Shown here: piece after piece, positions 12,346-25,224 of the stretch
How the letters are laid out: every line of letters begins with the position of its first letter
Position numbering within the stretch: position 1 is the stretch's first letter
Assembly: GCF_051106095.1 (NCBI RefSeq)
Contig: NC_135788.1
Coordinates: 40,395,501-40,459,500, forward strand
Direction: 5' to 3'
DNA length: 64,000 nucleotides
Source of the DNA: Pogona vitticeps
Taxonomy: Eukaryota > Chordata > Lepidosauria > Squamata > Agamidae
The notes under the pieces: model-generated
Databases searched by the model: none
Seen by the model: only the letters and a program-made list of their open reading frames with translations
What the model was told of the DNA's origin: nothing
Program-made: the position numbers and the translations under genes

Positions 12346-14519
12346 ACAGGTCTCCTGATCAATTATAAATTTCAAGTGTACATAGGAAAGGAATCAAATA
12401 TTAATGTATCAAATAAAGTTCAAACCGTTTGTGGTATGGTATGGTGATGTGGCAAACATCAGAATTTATTTTAAGTGCTATCTGCAGAAATGGTCTGCGT
12501 ACAGTAACTTATGTAAAGATTGTATTTTCTCATTTGCAACATGGAGATGTTATAGGAATTAGGAAAAGTGTCCTGAGAAGACATCATGAAACAATCATAA
12601 GTTGAGTTCAGGCTATATGTGGATATAACTAAATTGAATTTTTAGATAACATAAGCAAGTTATTTAAAAAATCCTTGCAGGGTCCCGAATACAGACCTAC
12701 ATGAATTTCCTTCTTGTCTAAAGGATGAGCATGAACAGTAGGGGTATGAATCTCACTATTTTTCGCTCTTGGAGATAAACAAGTTTTTTTAAAAAAATCA
12801 ATCTTTATTCTCAAACTGAGAGTTCTCTGTATGATTCCCCCTCCCCCTGAAAAATCTTGCAGGAAATCTCATGAGATTTCTCAGTGCTTTTTAGGCATTT
12901 TTTTCCTGAAAGCTGAGCAGAATTGTTCTGCACAAAATGGCCTCTTCCTCATGCAAAATTTATCTAGAAAGTGTAGGAGAAATGCTAAATTGTGCCGGAT
13001 TGTGGCATACCCTTTGTAGAAAGTCATCTTTCCTAAGCAGGATTCACCACAAAGGGTGCCGAATTTGGCAGTTCCGTGCACAGAATAAAAAGGTAAAAAA
13101 GAAAAGGGGGGGGGAGAAATAAAGAAGGAAAATAAGTCCAGGGTCTCATTGTTGATGGAATCTGTTTAATCAATTTAGGGTAAGTCTTGGCAAGGAGTCT
13201 CAGTATAACAGGATCAAGAAAACTGCAAAGAATATAAAATTCTGTGAGGAGTCCTCCCATCCCAGATGAGTGAGTTATATGGTGGCTATGTATTATTATT
13301 TCACTGTACAGCAGAATATTATGTTGCAGTCTTCATAAAAATTTGTTTGATGTATGTTTGAAATTACTGATTACATATTGTATTCTTGGTTACTCCATGA
13401 AATTAACAATACGAGCTGGTCAGTGAGGAAGAGACCTGGCAATTCTAACACTAAGGCATGGATCTACTGCTGGACAACTGCAAGGAGTTACAACAACCAG
13501 CCTACAGCTAGGGAAGGGAGTAAAGTGGACAAACAATGAACTTGTGGTCAAGATGTGTTGGGATATATTGCTATCTCTGTCAGCAAAAGATAAGTAAACA
13601 CCAGCTCTGGGTGCCCAGACAACATTGTCTTGGCCAGGTCGGTGTCGTCCAAGATGTGAGGCCCAGGGAGGAGGGAAATCCCATCACACCATAAGCATCT
13701 GATTAGTCTTAAACCAATACACCAATAATCAACATTTGAGTTAAATCCCATATGCACTACAAGTTTTAGAATATATTTTTATGCTAAAACATGTAAACGT
13801 ACCTCTTTTCTAATATGAATGTCACCCGTGCTGATCTTCTTATAGCTAAATATAACTGGGTTTATTATTTAAAATATATAAATTACAAAAACCTCGCAAT
13901 GTCTTGGAGGCTTTCTTGACTGGCGAGGCAAAGAAAATGTTTTTTTTTTTAATTTTTATTTCTGACGTAGTACATCAGCGATAGTCTTAAACAGAGAGAA
14001 AACAAATTCGCTTCAACCACAGGGGAAGTGATTCATTTGCCTATATCCAGAAGTGGCTTGGTCAATTTGCAACTTCACAATTTTGGCAAATTAACACCTG
14101 AGCAATCTAGGCAATTGCACATCAGAAAAGCCATGTTTATTTGGACAGATTCATTCCTAATCGTTCCAAACAAACAGTAAGCTGCAATTCTAGACCAATA
14201 TGGGATGGATTGGTCTGCATTAGGGACAGTTTGGAATGCTCTAACAAAAATGTCATGTAGTGGACACTTTTAGAGCAATCCCAACTGTTCCAGTAGGGAG
14301 CTATAGAGCATGATAAACTCCTATATAGCTGACCTCTGCTTTTAGTCTGGAGAATTCAAAGCATTCCCCATCTCTCTGCATCCGTAGGAAGGGGAAACAT
14401 TTAAGCCAAACATTTAGAGCTGATCTAAATGATTTCTCTTCCACCCTATACAGTGTCAGAGAAAAAGCAAAACAAAAATAAAGGAAGGGTGAATTCTACT
14501 TTCCGCAGCAATTTGGATG
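12346..14519. other. Unassigned non-coding sequence
   Basis: No host exon or transposon protein recognised. A short stretch near 13870-13935 (CTCGCAATGTCTTGGAGGCT) resembles one near 16705-16740, so both may be pieces of one unclassified repeat. Confidence 0.4.
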
Positions 14520-14527
14520 CTTTAGAT

Positions 14528-14900
14528 CAGAGGTCATCAACCTCTGGTCCATGGCTTAGTGCCAGTCCATGGCTTGAGCCAGATCAGGCCATGGAAACAG
14601 ATCTCCCGCCCTACCATGCACTCCTCTCCCCACAGCAGCTTTGCATACGCAAGGATGTGCCAGCGCTGGCATGAGCACTCCCCCATCCCTTCACACATGT
14701 GCCCCACCCCTGCATGAAAGGGTGGGCAGGCGGGCAGGTGCTCCTGCATATGCACAAAAGCATGCACTCTCCCACTGCTTTGTACATGCATCTGAGAGAG
14801 CGTGCACATCTGTGCACACCTGCGCAAGCATAGGAGAGGGTGCCAGGCCTTCCTCAGAGGCTCAGCCGGTCCACGGTCCCAAAACAGTTGGGGACCGCTG
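14528..14900. mobile_element. Small non-autonomous hAT element
   Basis: The element begins CAGAGGTCATCAACC and ends GGTCCCAAAACAGTTGGGGACCGCTG, which gives short imperfect inverted ends. It is flanked on both sides by the 8-bp direct repeat CTTTAGAT (14520-14527 and 14901-14908), the length made by hAT transposases. Length is 373 bp and no transposase is coded. The inside is rich in short alternations of GTGCACA and TGCATG type. It is related at its ends to the larger element at 53056-54308. Confidence 0.8.
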
Positions 14901-14908
14901 CTTTAGAT

Positions 14909-16552
14909 GCTCTGGCCTGAAAACCAATATTACACTTCCAGCAGGACCACAAGGCAACTGTTCTATGACAATGTAGCTTGAGCATGCTGCAAAGGTTCAA
15001 AGTCCATTGACTTTGAATAGTATCACCCAGTAGGTGCTGTTCATGCTTTGTCTCTAGAACGCACTTACATAGATCTCTCACCCAACTGAGGAAGGCACCA
15101 CAAAAGGCTCAATGGTGAAGCATGTGCACTGAATGCAGAAAGTTAGAGTAGACCCAATCTCTGTGTCTCCAGGGAGGTGTATAAAAGAACCCTGCCTTTA
15201 GACTCTGGAGAGCTGTGTCAGTATCAACCATGCAGGGGTTGGTGGGTGAATGGACTCACTTAATATAAGGTATATTCTTGTGTTCCTAATATTGGAAGGT
15301 GAGAAGAAGTTTCTAAACTTTGGCTTTAACATGTTGAAGGCTTGGAATTTCTCCATTTTTGCTATGCTGCATTTCTGAAAAACATTTATGAGGAACATGT
15401 TTCTTCACCTCTTTCCTCTAAATGTTCTCTGCTTTGGCTTCAGCACGCCCCGTTTCCTCCAGTAGAGGGTCAAGCAATTATTTTTGTGGCTTTCTTTATG
15501 ACAGACTTTATGTCAAACTCACAACTTAAGAGACCTAAGACAAATTAATTTGTTACCTGTTCTGTAGATGTGAATTGATTTGAAGCCCTATTGATCTTAT
15601 CAAATAATCTGAAGTACTGCTAGTCTGTCTATTGTAGAGGGACAATAGACAGGTGAGTAGGTGTGTAGGTGTGCATGTGTGTGAATTACGTCGGTACATT
15701 CAAATCATGGATTTTTAATTATATTAGAGTTTTAAGAATATTATTGCTCAAACAGCTGTAACAAGCCTTGGATTATTCTGACCTGTGTGATGAAGCTTGA
15801 TTATAAGACTGAATTACTCTCAGTAGGTTCGTGAAACCACTAGGCTATGTGCACAAAAATGCCATATGAACAAATACAAGGTATGTTGTCAGAAATCAAT
15901 ATATAGTATTAGCCTTACCAAAAAAAAAAAAAAGATTGCCTAAAATCCCCCAGAACAGGAAATTAAAATAATTAAAAAGGATCCTGGTAGTAGAGAATGG
16001 GATTATTCAAAACTTTGGTTTAAGAAGCCCCAAGAGCTTTGTCTTAATCAGGCATGAAACACTACATTAACTAGACTCATGGCTCTTAAGAAATGGCTGC
16101 TTACGTTGAATCAATATGAAATATTTATCCCTTTCTCCAATTACTTCTTGGCCCTCATACTCACCTTTGGGATTGCAATGCTGTAACGCCGCAGTGATTA
16201 GAAATCCCCTTCTGTGTAACTCAAATACTGCAGGCCTAGTAAACCTATGCCTTGGTTGCCTGTACTGATGAGGTACAGAGCCCTCACTCTACCCTATGTC
16301 TGTTCACTTAATTTGAGATTATATTCCAGAAGGACCTGTTCATTTCTTGCCCTGGCCTTGTGAGACCCTCTCTTTTTCAGTCTCTATTTGAGTTACTCAC
16401 CTGTTTTCTAACACCTATCCCTCAAAGCTCCTTCTAAGTACGCTCACCATTCACTTGCAGTCTGTTGTCCACCCTGACACCTCCCACTATATTGACTGGA
16501 GGACCCTTTCCCCGCCACCTCCTCAGTTTCCAATTGCACATGGTTCCATTTA
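14909..16552. other. Unassigned non-coding sequence
   Basis: No gene recognised. A poly-A run lies at about 15920. The rest is decayed unique-looking DNA. Confidence 0.4.
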
Positions 16553-16915
16553 TTATTAGGGTTGCCAGGTTTCAGAATGCCAGCTGGAGTTTCAGGGAAT
16601 TGCAAGTCTCCAGGTGGGGAGAGAACGATCCCAGGATAAGGAGTCATGACTTAAATGATGGGGCACCCCTCTCCTCCCCACTATTATTTTAAAAATCAAA
16701 AATTTAAAAAACCTCCCTATGCCTTGCAAGGTTTCTTGACTCTCACCTAGCACCGGGGCTCAGAGAGCTTGCAAAACCATGAATACATTTTTTAAAACGT
16801 GCACAAGAAAACCTGTATATTTGCAAAATCTTTGGAGAAAAAACTGTAGAAGTTACCCTCAAAAAATATACAAAATATAAACATGAGCTTGGGAGTAATA
16901 TAATAACCTATAACT

Positions 16916-17016
<101 letters not shown>

Positions 17017-17162
17017 AAATAATGAAGAACTACAGTAATTTAAGATTTTCAATTATGTCATGAGTACTGACAAGTTACTTTGGGGTTTAACAAGTAATGT
17101 TTTCTAGTATCATTCAGAAATTATTTTTGCAGAATGTTTTAAAGCATTTTAGAGCGATTAGA

Positions 17163-17395
17163 GTTGGCTGGATAGCTCAGTAGGTCTCCAGCTGGAGAGC
17201 CAGAGGTTGGGAGTTCTTTTCCCCACTGTGCATCCCAGAAGAGCCAGCCTGTGTGACCTTGAGCAAACTGCACAGTCCCAGGGCACCCCCAGAAGTAAAC
17301 CACTTCTGAGTATTCTCTATCTGACAAATCCTGAAAAATGGTCACAAGTCAACATTGACTTGATGGAAAATCATTATTATATTATTGGAGTCATT
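17163..17395 (+). repeat. tRNA-derived SINE, near full length
   Basis: The head reads TGGCTGGATAGCTCAGTAGG, a good tRNA box A context. AGAGCCAGAGGTTGGGAGTTC, the weakened box B region, follows. The body has CCTGTGTGACCTTGAGCAA and GCACAGTCCCAGGGC, and the tail has GTCACAAGTCAACATTGACTTGATGG running into an ATT-rich end. The body is shared with the fragment at 48540-48663 and the tail motif with 46235-46315. Confidence 0.75.
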
Positions 17396-17714
17396 TCAAT
17401 GGGAATTTTCAAGTTTTTAGCCATCAATGACATTGTCCCCTAGGGTGACAGTGAGATTTGATTTTAATTCGCCCTATCTCCATCATTGGTTGTTTTATCC
17501 TTAAATTCTGATATCTTATTATTTAATTTCACTGTATCAGCCAATGTTCCCTTTTAGGAATTAGGGATGTTTACATTGGGCAGTACAATTGCACTCATTT
17601 CACACGCTAGCAAGGTTATGCTCAAAATCCTGCAAGGTAGGCTTCAGCAGTATGTGGACCAAGAACTCCCAGAAGTACAAGCCGGATTCCGAAGGGGCAG
17701 AGGAACTCGAGACC

Positions 17715-18108
17715 TGTTAAGGGAGTGTGCGTCTGTGACTTTATCTTGTCTCTCGCAGAGTAAAGCGCAGATAAACGAACACAACAGCTTCTTCTTTTCA
17801 GCAGTGTATTTACAAAATATATACAGGATATACATACATACAGCACTTCAGTATTCAAACCAGCAGCATGACATGCAGACATCAGTATACAGGAGAAGAG
17901 AGAGACTGTACAGTGTTCATTTCTTAAATACAATTCTGGTATCAGTCTGGTCCAATCCCGTCTGAGGTGACTTCATGCACACAGGTGTGGCAATCTTCAT
18001 ATTGCAGTGGATTGCATCAGCCAGGGATGAAGGAATGACGTCATCTTATTCTTGTTCTGCACACACACATATTATGTTCAGGCTATATAAAAATTATATA
18101 CCTTAACA
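17715..18108 (-). repeat. Copia 3' LTR
   Basis: 394 bp, flanked outside by the AGACC target duplication. Perfect 8-bp inverted ends TGTTAAGG/CCTTAACA. Same sequence as the partner LTR by eye. Confidence 0.93.
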
Positions 18109-21100
18109 CTCCTCCTAATTTTTAAATTGCCTGAACCCATTACACATTCCCAATGCATCTATACACATTTCATGCTTTTGAGCACACAACGGTTTAGTCA
18201 ATATGTCTGCAATATTTTCTTCAGTCTTGCAATATTCTAATTCAATTAGTTTTCCTTTTACAGCTTCCCTTACGTTATGATATTTAATATCAACATGTTT
18301 GCTCCTGTTTTTTACTCTATCTGTTTTGGCCATTTGTATACAAGTGGTATTATCTTCCATTACTTTTATTGCATTATCTGTTTTACACTTTAAGTCTTTT
18401 GTTAATTGTTTGTACCAAATTAATTCAGAGCATAAATCTGACAATGCAGCAAACTCTGCTTCAGAAGTTGAGATTGCTACAGAATTTTGCTTTCGTGATT
18501 TCCAACCAACTATATTACTTCCAAATTTTATGACAAATCCAGTCATAGATTTTCTGTCTTTTTCATCGTTGGCCCAGTCACTATCCACATAAGCTGACAC
18601 TTTTAAATTTTTTGATGGTTGCAAAGTTATATGATGATTATATGTTCCCTTTAGGTATCTAAAAATCCTTTTTAATCCTTGCCAGTGTTTTTCACTAGGT
18701 TTTTCTATATATCTACTGAGTATGTTTACTGACGCCGCTATGTCCGGGCGCGTCCAGTTCGCTAGATACATTAGACTCCCTATTGCTGAGTGATATAATT
18801 CTTTGTTTTCAAAATCTTTACTTATTTCATCTTCCTTTTGAAAATCCACTGTCATGGGAGTACTTACATTCTTGCACTCTCCCATACAATATTTTTCTAA
18901 CATTTGTTTTATTTTGTGTTCTTGACTTAATTCAAGTCCATGTTCTGTTTTCTTTATTTTGCAATTTTCTTTTGAACACCCACTTACTACCTATTACCTT
19001 CTGTTCTGCTGGTAGTTTGGTTTCAGTGAACACTTGATGTTCCTCCATGGACTTCATCTCCTCCTCCATGGCCTCTAACCACTTATTCTTCTCATAATCA
19101 GGAAGCTTCAAAACATCTTTATAGTTTCTGGGCTCAATATAAACATTACACACTGTAATACCACCCACTTCATATCTATTGGGCGGCACACCTTTATTTG
19201 CCCTCTGGGACCTTCTGGGACCATGTGAATTTGTGTGTGTTTCTGTCTGACTACTTGTGTGTGCTTCCTCCTCTTCCTCATCACTACCTTTTTTTTCTTC
19301 TTCTTCTTCATCATCTGTAGTAGCTCCTCCTTCTTCATCATCAGCACAGGACTCCACGCCTTGCTTATGTGTTCCTGTCTGTCTTAATTGACTTTTTCTT
19401 TCGTGTAGAGGGATGTATAACTGTGAGTTTGCATGTACTTGGTCCCAGTTTTCCCCTTCATTAAAACTGGCTGACCTAGAGATTATCACACTTCTATCCC
19501 CATCAAAAAACCGGTATGCCTTTGAATTGGGTTCATACCCCACAAATGTCATTTTTCTTGTTTTATTTTTACCTTTTCTTCTGAGTTGTTTCGGGATATG
19601 CACCCAAGCCGTGCATCCAAACACCCTCAAATATTTTAAACATGGTTTCTTACCGTATAACATGAAATATGGTGTGTCATCTATCGAGGAAGAATAAATT
19701 CTGTTAACCAAAAAGTTAGAGGTTAGTATCGCTTCACTCCACAGACCGTGACGCAACCCAGAGTCTGCCAACAATGCATTTTTCATCTCTTGTAACACTC
19801 TGTTGCGTCTCTCAGCAACACCATTCTGAAATGGGCTATATGGGCTCGTTTTTCTATGTCTAATTCCCAGACTTTCTAACCATCTTTGAAACCTAGTGTT
19901 TGTAAACTCCGTACCTCGATCCGTTTGCAACTGCGCCACCTTGTGGCCAAATCTCCTCTCTACTGAAAATAACCATTTTCTAAATGTTTCAAACACTTCT
20001 GTTTTAGATTTTAGTGTATAACAATAAGAAAACCTTGTAAAATCATCCACTAGAACCATTGCATATTTCGCTCCTCCTAATGATGGAGGAAATGGTCCCA
20101 TTAAATCTGCATGAACTAATTCAAATGGCCTGGTTGTGACTCTGTCACTTTTCCTCCCTTTTGGGGCCACATTTGTCTTGCTTCTTTTACAGACATTACA
20201 GTCCAAGTAATTTTTGCATTCCTTTATGTTTATATCCCTGGCAAAATGTTCCATTTTCTGTAATGATCTGAAATTTACATGACCCAGCCTCCTATGCAAT
20301 AAATGTATACAGTTATCATGTTGTGGTTTGTTTGTATGTATCATATGTGCACTTTCATGTGTTTGGCTCTTTAACATATACAAATTGTTTTCTTGCTTCA
20401 CTTTTGCAACTATTTTACCATTTTTCTTAATTATACACTCCTGTTTCTCAAAAGTGACAGTGAACCCTTGCTCAGCCAACGCTGATACACTTATTATATT
20501 AAACGACAATTCAGGAGCGTAAAATACCCCACTTATCTCAGTATTCAACGAAGGAATGTAAACAGTTCCTTGTCCTTCGACCGCCGTCTCTTGTGAATTC
20601 GCTATCATCACACTTCTGAGGCTGGTTTCATCTAAAAGACAAAACAGATCTCTATTATTAGTCAAGTGCCCTACAGCCCCCGAGTCAATCAGCCACTCCA
20701 CAGCTTTTGTCTTGCTGTGAACCTTGTCCCTCGTTCCTCTGGTAACCAAGGAGACCGGCCTCATGTCGTCTCTTTGTTGAAACCATTTGGAGACCTTCTT
20801 TCTGCCATCTCTGTTGCTTGGAGGACTTCCGCTTTTGTCACAGTTCCGTTGCAGGTGATTGGTGGATCCGCAGAGGAAACAGGCTTTCGTCATCATCACT
20901 CTTCCTCTTTGTTCTCCGTCCGCCCGCCTCCTGGGCACGCTGCCATCAGAGTATCTCTGTCTCTCGTGGTCAGCACGCACGTGGCTTGCCTTTTTGTTCA
21001 GCATTCTCTGTTTTAAATGCTGTTCCTCCTGCAGAATTCTGTTTGTCACATATTCTTCTGAAAGCTCTGTTTCTGGCATGCTTTCCAAACTTGTGACCAG

Positions 21101-21710
21101 CATGGAGTAATCATCATTCAGAGAACTTAGCAAAATATACACGCGCTGTTCCTGAGGGAAGACAACATTCATTAATTGCAGTTGATTAAACATGTCCTTC
21201 ATATTCTTTAAGTGTTCCGAAGCACACTCATCCAGTTTCATCCTGCATTGGAACAACCTCCTGGTAAGAGAAATCTTTGTGCCTGTCGTCTCCCTCTGAT
21301 AAATGCCTTTTAGTTTATCCCAAACTGCTTTTGCTGTTGTCAGTCCTTGAATGTGGGTCAGAAGCGAATCTTCAATGGCCAAAATGATCGTGGCTAGAGC
21401 TCTCTCATGCTCTGCCTCTTCCTCCTCACTGGGCTGCGCTGGGGGGGCTCTAACATAGCGCCACAGAGATTCCTTACATAACAACATCTCGGCTTTGACT
21501 GCCCACGTTCTATAATTATTTTCATTCAGTCTATTTATGGCCAGGCCACCTATATTTCCTCCCGTGCTGTATGCCATCCTTGCAGCTCTCTGTATCCTTC
21601 CCTTCCCCGGGTTTACAGACGAACTGGTTTCTGACTCACTATCACTGCTGCTTAGGCTCTCCTCCTCTTTCATTTACTCACCACCTCCCGTTTGCAGCGC
21701 AGCGGAACGT

Positions 21711-21728
21711 TGCTGGGCCCATAACCTC
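21711..21728 (-). promoter_or_regulatory. Copia primer-binding site, initiator-tRNA anticodon type
   Basis: Directly inside the 5' LTR the plus strand reads TTGCTGGGCCCATAACCTC. The portion TGCTGGGCCCATAACC is the anticodon-arm sequence of eukaryotic initiator tRNA-Met (CAU anticodon). Drosophila copia is known to prime from an internal fragment of this tRNA instead of its 3' end; the same mode is inferred here. Confidence 0.75.
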
Positions 21729-22122
21729 TGTTAAGGGAGTGTGCGTCTGTGACTTTATCTTGTCTCTCGCAGAGTAAAGCGCAGATAAACGAACACAACA
21801 GCTTCTTCTTTTCAGCAGTGTATTTACAAAATATATACAGGATATACATACATACAGCACTTCAGTATTCAAACCAGCAGCATGACATGCAGACATCAGT
21901 ATACAGGAGAAGAGAGAGACTGTACAGTGTTCATTTCTTAAATACAATTCTGGTATCAGTCTGGTCCAATCCCGTCTGAGGTGACTTCATGCACACAGGT
22001 GTGGCAATCTTCATATTGCAGTGGATTGCATCAGCCAGGGATGAAGGAATGACGTCATCTTATTCTTGTTCTGCACACACACATATTATGTTCAGGCTAT
22101 ATAAAAATTATATACCTTAACA
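21729..22122 (-). repeat. Copia 5' LTR
   Basis: 394 bp, same as the partner LTR. Internal sequence beginning at 21728 (reading down the minus strand) carries the primer-binding region. Confidence 0.93.
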
Positions 22123-22138
22123 AGACCAAATTGCTAAC

Positions 22139-23128
22139 ATGTGCTGGATTATGGAGAAAGCCAGAGAGTTCCAGAAAAATATCTACTTCTGCTTCATTGA
22201 CTATGCAAAAGCCTTTGACTGTGTGGACCACAGCAAACTATGGCAAGTTCTTAAAGAAATGGGAGTGCCTGACCACCTTATCTGTTTCCTGAGAAACCTA
22301 TATGTGGGACAGGAAGCAACAGTTAGAACTGGATATGGAACAACTGATTGGTTCAAAATTGGGACAGGAATACAACAAGGCTGTATATTGTCCCCCGGCT
22401 TATTTAACTTATATGCAGAATACATCATGCGGAAGGCTGGACTGGAGGAATCCCAAACCAGAATTAAGACTGCTGGAAGAAATATCAATAATCTCAGATA
22501 TGCAGATGATACCACTCTGATGGCAGAAAGTGAGGAGGAATTAAAGAACCTTGTAATGAGGGTGAAAGAGGAGAGTGCAAAAAACGGCCTGAAACTCAAC
22601 ATCAAAAACACTAAGATAATGGCCATTGGTCCCATCCCCTCCTGGCAAATAGAAGGGGAAGATATGGAGGCAGTGACAGATTTTACACTCTTGGGCTCCA
22701 TGATCACAGCAGATGGAGACAGCAGCCACAAAATTAAAAGACGCCTGCTTCTAGGGAGGAAAGTGATGACAAACCTTGACAGCATCTTAAAAAGCAGAGA
22801 CATCACCTTGCCAACAAAAGTCCGAATAGTCAAAGCTATGGTTTTTCCTGTCGTGATGTATGAATGTGAGAGCTGGACCATAAAGAAAGTAGACCGCCGA
22901 AGAATTGATGCCTTTGAATTGTGGTGCTGGAGAAGGCTCTTGAGAGTTCCCTGGACTGCAAGGAAAACAAACCTATCCATTTTGAAGGTAATCAACCCTG
23001 AGTGCTCACTGGAAGGACAGATCTTGAAGCTGAGGCTCCAGTACTTTGGCCATCTGATGAGAAGAGAAGACTCTTTGGAAAAGACCTTGATGTTAGGAAA
23101 GTGTGACGGCAAGAGGAGAAGGGGATGA
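22139..23128 (+). pseudogene. BovB reverse transcriptase, C-terminal part
   Basis: A 329-codon open frame. Visible RT motifs in order are FIDYAKAFDCVDH (residues ~20-32, catalytic Asp in motif A), GIQQGCILSPGLFNLYAE (motif B, ~87-104) and LRYADDTTLMAE (YADD, motif C, ~128-139). LKLNIKNTKIM (motif D/E) follows, then a thumb and C-terminal segment with WTIKKVDRRRIDAFELWCWRRLLRVPW. The enzyme family copies its own RNA at a nicked target site. The frame ends early at about 23128 compared with BovB relatives; related coding continues in another frame, so a frameshift or stop lies there. The N-terminal endonuclease is absent. Not functional as it stands. Confidence 0.9.
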
Positions 23129-23294
23129 CAGAGGACGAGATAGCTGGACAGTGTCTGCGAAGCAACCAACATTTAATTGACAGAACTCCGGGAGGCAGTG
23201 GAAGATAGGAGGGCCTGGCGTGCTCTGGTCCATGGGGTCACGAAGAGTCGGACACGACTAAACGACTAAGACATTGGGCAGTATACCAATTTAT

Positions 23295-23315
23295 ATAATT
23301 AATTAATTAATTAAT
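23295..23315. repeat. Short (AATT)n run
   Basis: About four AATT units just after the BovB target duplication. Confidence 0.7.
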
Positions 23316-25205
23316 ACCCTGTTAGCCTTATTTTGTGTTACTTGCCCCATCTGCCAAATTGCTAGTTATATCTTTACTGATTTGCAGCTTCTGGATGGTG
23401 CTACAGCTAGACAGTGGACAGCCATGGTGAGCAATGGCATTCTGCTACCCACCCCATGCACAATATTTGGGATCATAACTCTCCAGATTCCCAGGCACTG
23501 TGATCATGCTTAAAAGATGATGGGATTTGTAGTCCAAAATCTCACATAGGGCTAATGACTCCTTAATCCTGAAGCAGATTAAGCAGAGAAATACAAGCAG
23601 AATAATAAATAGTTACAACAGGACACACATCAAAACTCTTTCTTGTACAGTTTATAAGAGAATTCTGAAGCCCAGTGCCAGGTAATCAGACATACTAGGC
23701 CACAAATAGTTTATGCCCCATCATGATTTCCTGCTAAATCATGTTCTTCACAAATGACATTAAAGCAAACCAGGACTGCCAGTATTACTTGGTTTCTCAT
23801 TACAAACTCCTTACATTTATGATACCTGTTCATGCTTCAGACAATCTGGCTTTGCTGAGCAGCTCCGCAGCATGAAGAACAGATGGTGTTGTACCATAAT
23901 CACACTTTCATGTCACCTATACTTCATCTCAGAAACCCTTGAGCAAACATATATTTCTCCCAATACATACCATTAGGTCGACGTCAGACAAGGAGAGATA
24001 AATATCTCGGAAATGAAATGCTGGCATGCTTCAGTATCCTTCCATAAAATCGGCACTGAGTTTACTGTGAGCCAAAAATATTGGCATACAACATCACATC
24101 CAGAGCAGAGAATAAAAATGTAATTTTGAGTGGATAGATGGAAATCATTTATCCAAATATGCATAACTGCTGGTGGATACATTTTGGAAAAGTTTGATTT
24201 GCACTGAAATGATAGAAGATGGATAGTTGAGAGTCAATAGATGTGTGAGGAGAAAAATTGCATTCTGCAGGCAGTCCAGCACACACACCTGATCACCTGA
24301 CAACTGAAAGGTGATCAGAGTCTGGAAGACTACCAGAAGCTCCAGCAGAAGCTTCACACACATTGCAGTGCCTGTGTTAGAAATGATGAGAACAAGAAAC
24401 TTGTGCTTTAATTTTCTTTTCTTTTTTTCCTCACAGAAAAGTTTCACATGGATATGCTTTCTATATGATGCACATGCATACTTCACAAAATGCAAGCTGT
24501 TCTGAAAATGTATTTTTCTTTAGATTAATAGCAAGTGTTGACAGGAAGCATCACCCCCAAACACTCCTGTGGCGAGGACGTTTTGGTGAGCTGATGGGTT
24601 GGCATCATTGTCCAACTGTCCTTCCATTTTGGATCTGACCTGGTATGAATGCTAAAGGAAAGGATACCTCCAGCTGTTGAGATGGTGGGAAAGGGTGCCA
24701 CCTTCAGCTGGCTCCTTACATTTGTAGTTGAGAAGTTGAGGAGGGAGAGGGAAGAAGGTGGGGTTTGAGATGAGGCTTAAGAGGTATGGGTTGGAGGAGG
24801 TGGTCTTGCAGAATAGGGTACCTACATGAATGGTGCAGTGCAGCCCAACTCTTCAGTCCTAGAGAGTAAATCTGAACTTATGGCAAGTCTACCATTGCCC
24901 TGCGAAGTCCGTTATAAGCTGGAGGCACACAGTTCCTCCTCCCGCAGCAGCTGAATTGTGTACTGATTTCTACTGGTCTTCATTCACAAGAGATGTGAAG
25001 TTGTGGCATTATTGTATTCCACCACCACCACCCTCAGCATCTGGTCCATCACTCTTGCCACAGTGCTCTGAGTGTAGCTGAAGACTGGCAGAAGCCGGGC
25101 AGATCTCGGTCTACAAGTGGCTTAAGTCTCCACAAACTGGTGAAACTAACTAGGGAACGTGTAGCTACTACCATAAGGAGATTTTCCTAATATTCATCAG
25201 AACTT
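23316..25205. other. Unassigned non-coding sequence with a small decayed repeat
   Basis: Near 23450-23550, CATAACTCTCCAGATTCCC and GATGGGATTTGTAGTCC resemble arms of the foldback repeat at 63020-63118. Otherwise nothing recognised. Confidence 0.4.
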
Positions 25206-25224
25206 GTAGATGTATGAGGATGGA

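Larger units (their letters stand above)
17715..22122 (-). mobile_element. Ty1/copia LTR retrotransposon inserted in BovB
   Basis: Two direct 394-bp LTRs (17715-18108 and 21729-22122) appear identical by eye. Each starts TGTTAAGG and ends CCTTAACA. The 5-bp target duplication AGACC lies on each side (17710-17714, 22123-22127). Parts in order on the minus strand: a Ty1/copia-type Gag, a zinc knuckle of CX2CX4HX4C form, an aspartic protease with DSGA, a GAG-pre-integrase segment, an integrase core with DLMGPFPP and QTDRGTEF, and an RNase H region near 18.1-18.9 kb with SKHVDIKYHNVRE. Integrase before RNase H is the copia order. The element is broken, with about one break, but very young. Vertebrate copia copies are uncommon outside some fish, amphibians and reptiles. 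Confidence 0.93.
17586..23270 (+). mobile_element. BovB (RTE clade) LINE, 5'-truncated, split by a copia element
   Basis: Flanked by a 13-bp target duplication, ACATTGGGCAGTA, at 17573-17585 and 23271-23283. Its own sequence is about 1.27 kb once the 4.4-kb insertion (17715-22122) is set aside. The left part encodes reverse transcriptase residues such as GFRRGRGTRD; the right part resumes the same protein. The 3' end reads AGTCGGACACGACTAAACGACTAAG, the usual BovB/RTE tail. The 5' end is missing (no endonuclease), as is common for LINE copies. BovB is widespread in squamates. Confidence 0.9.

Noticed and set aside
14537-14976. Cys/His-rich frames that look zinc-finger-like
   Set aside because: They derive from alternating TGCACA-type sequence in the small hAT element; the Cys/His spacing is not that of any zinc-finger family.
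21711-21728. Initiator tRNA-Met gene
   Set aside because: Only the anticodon-arm portion matches; no full cloverleaf, and it lies exactly at the primer position of the copia element.
22201-23172. 323-codon open frame on the minus strand
   Set aside because: It is the antisense shadow of the BovB reverse transcriptase and has no domain of its own.
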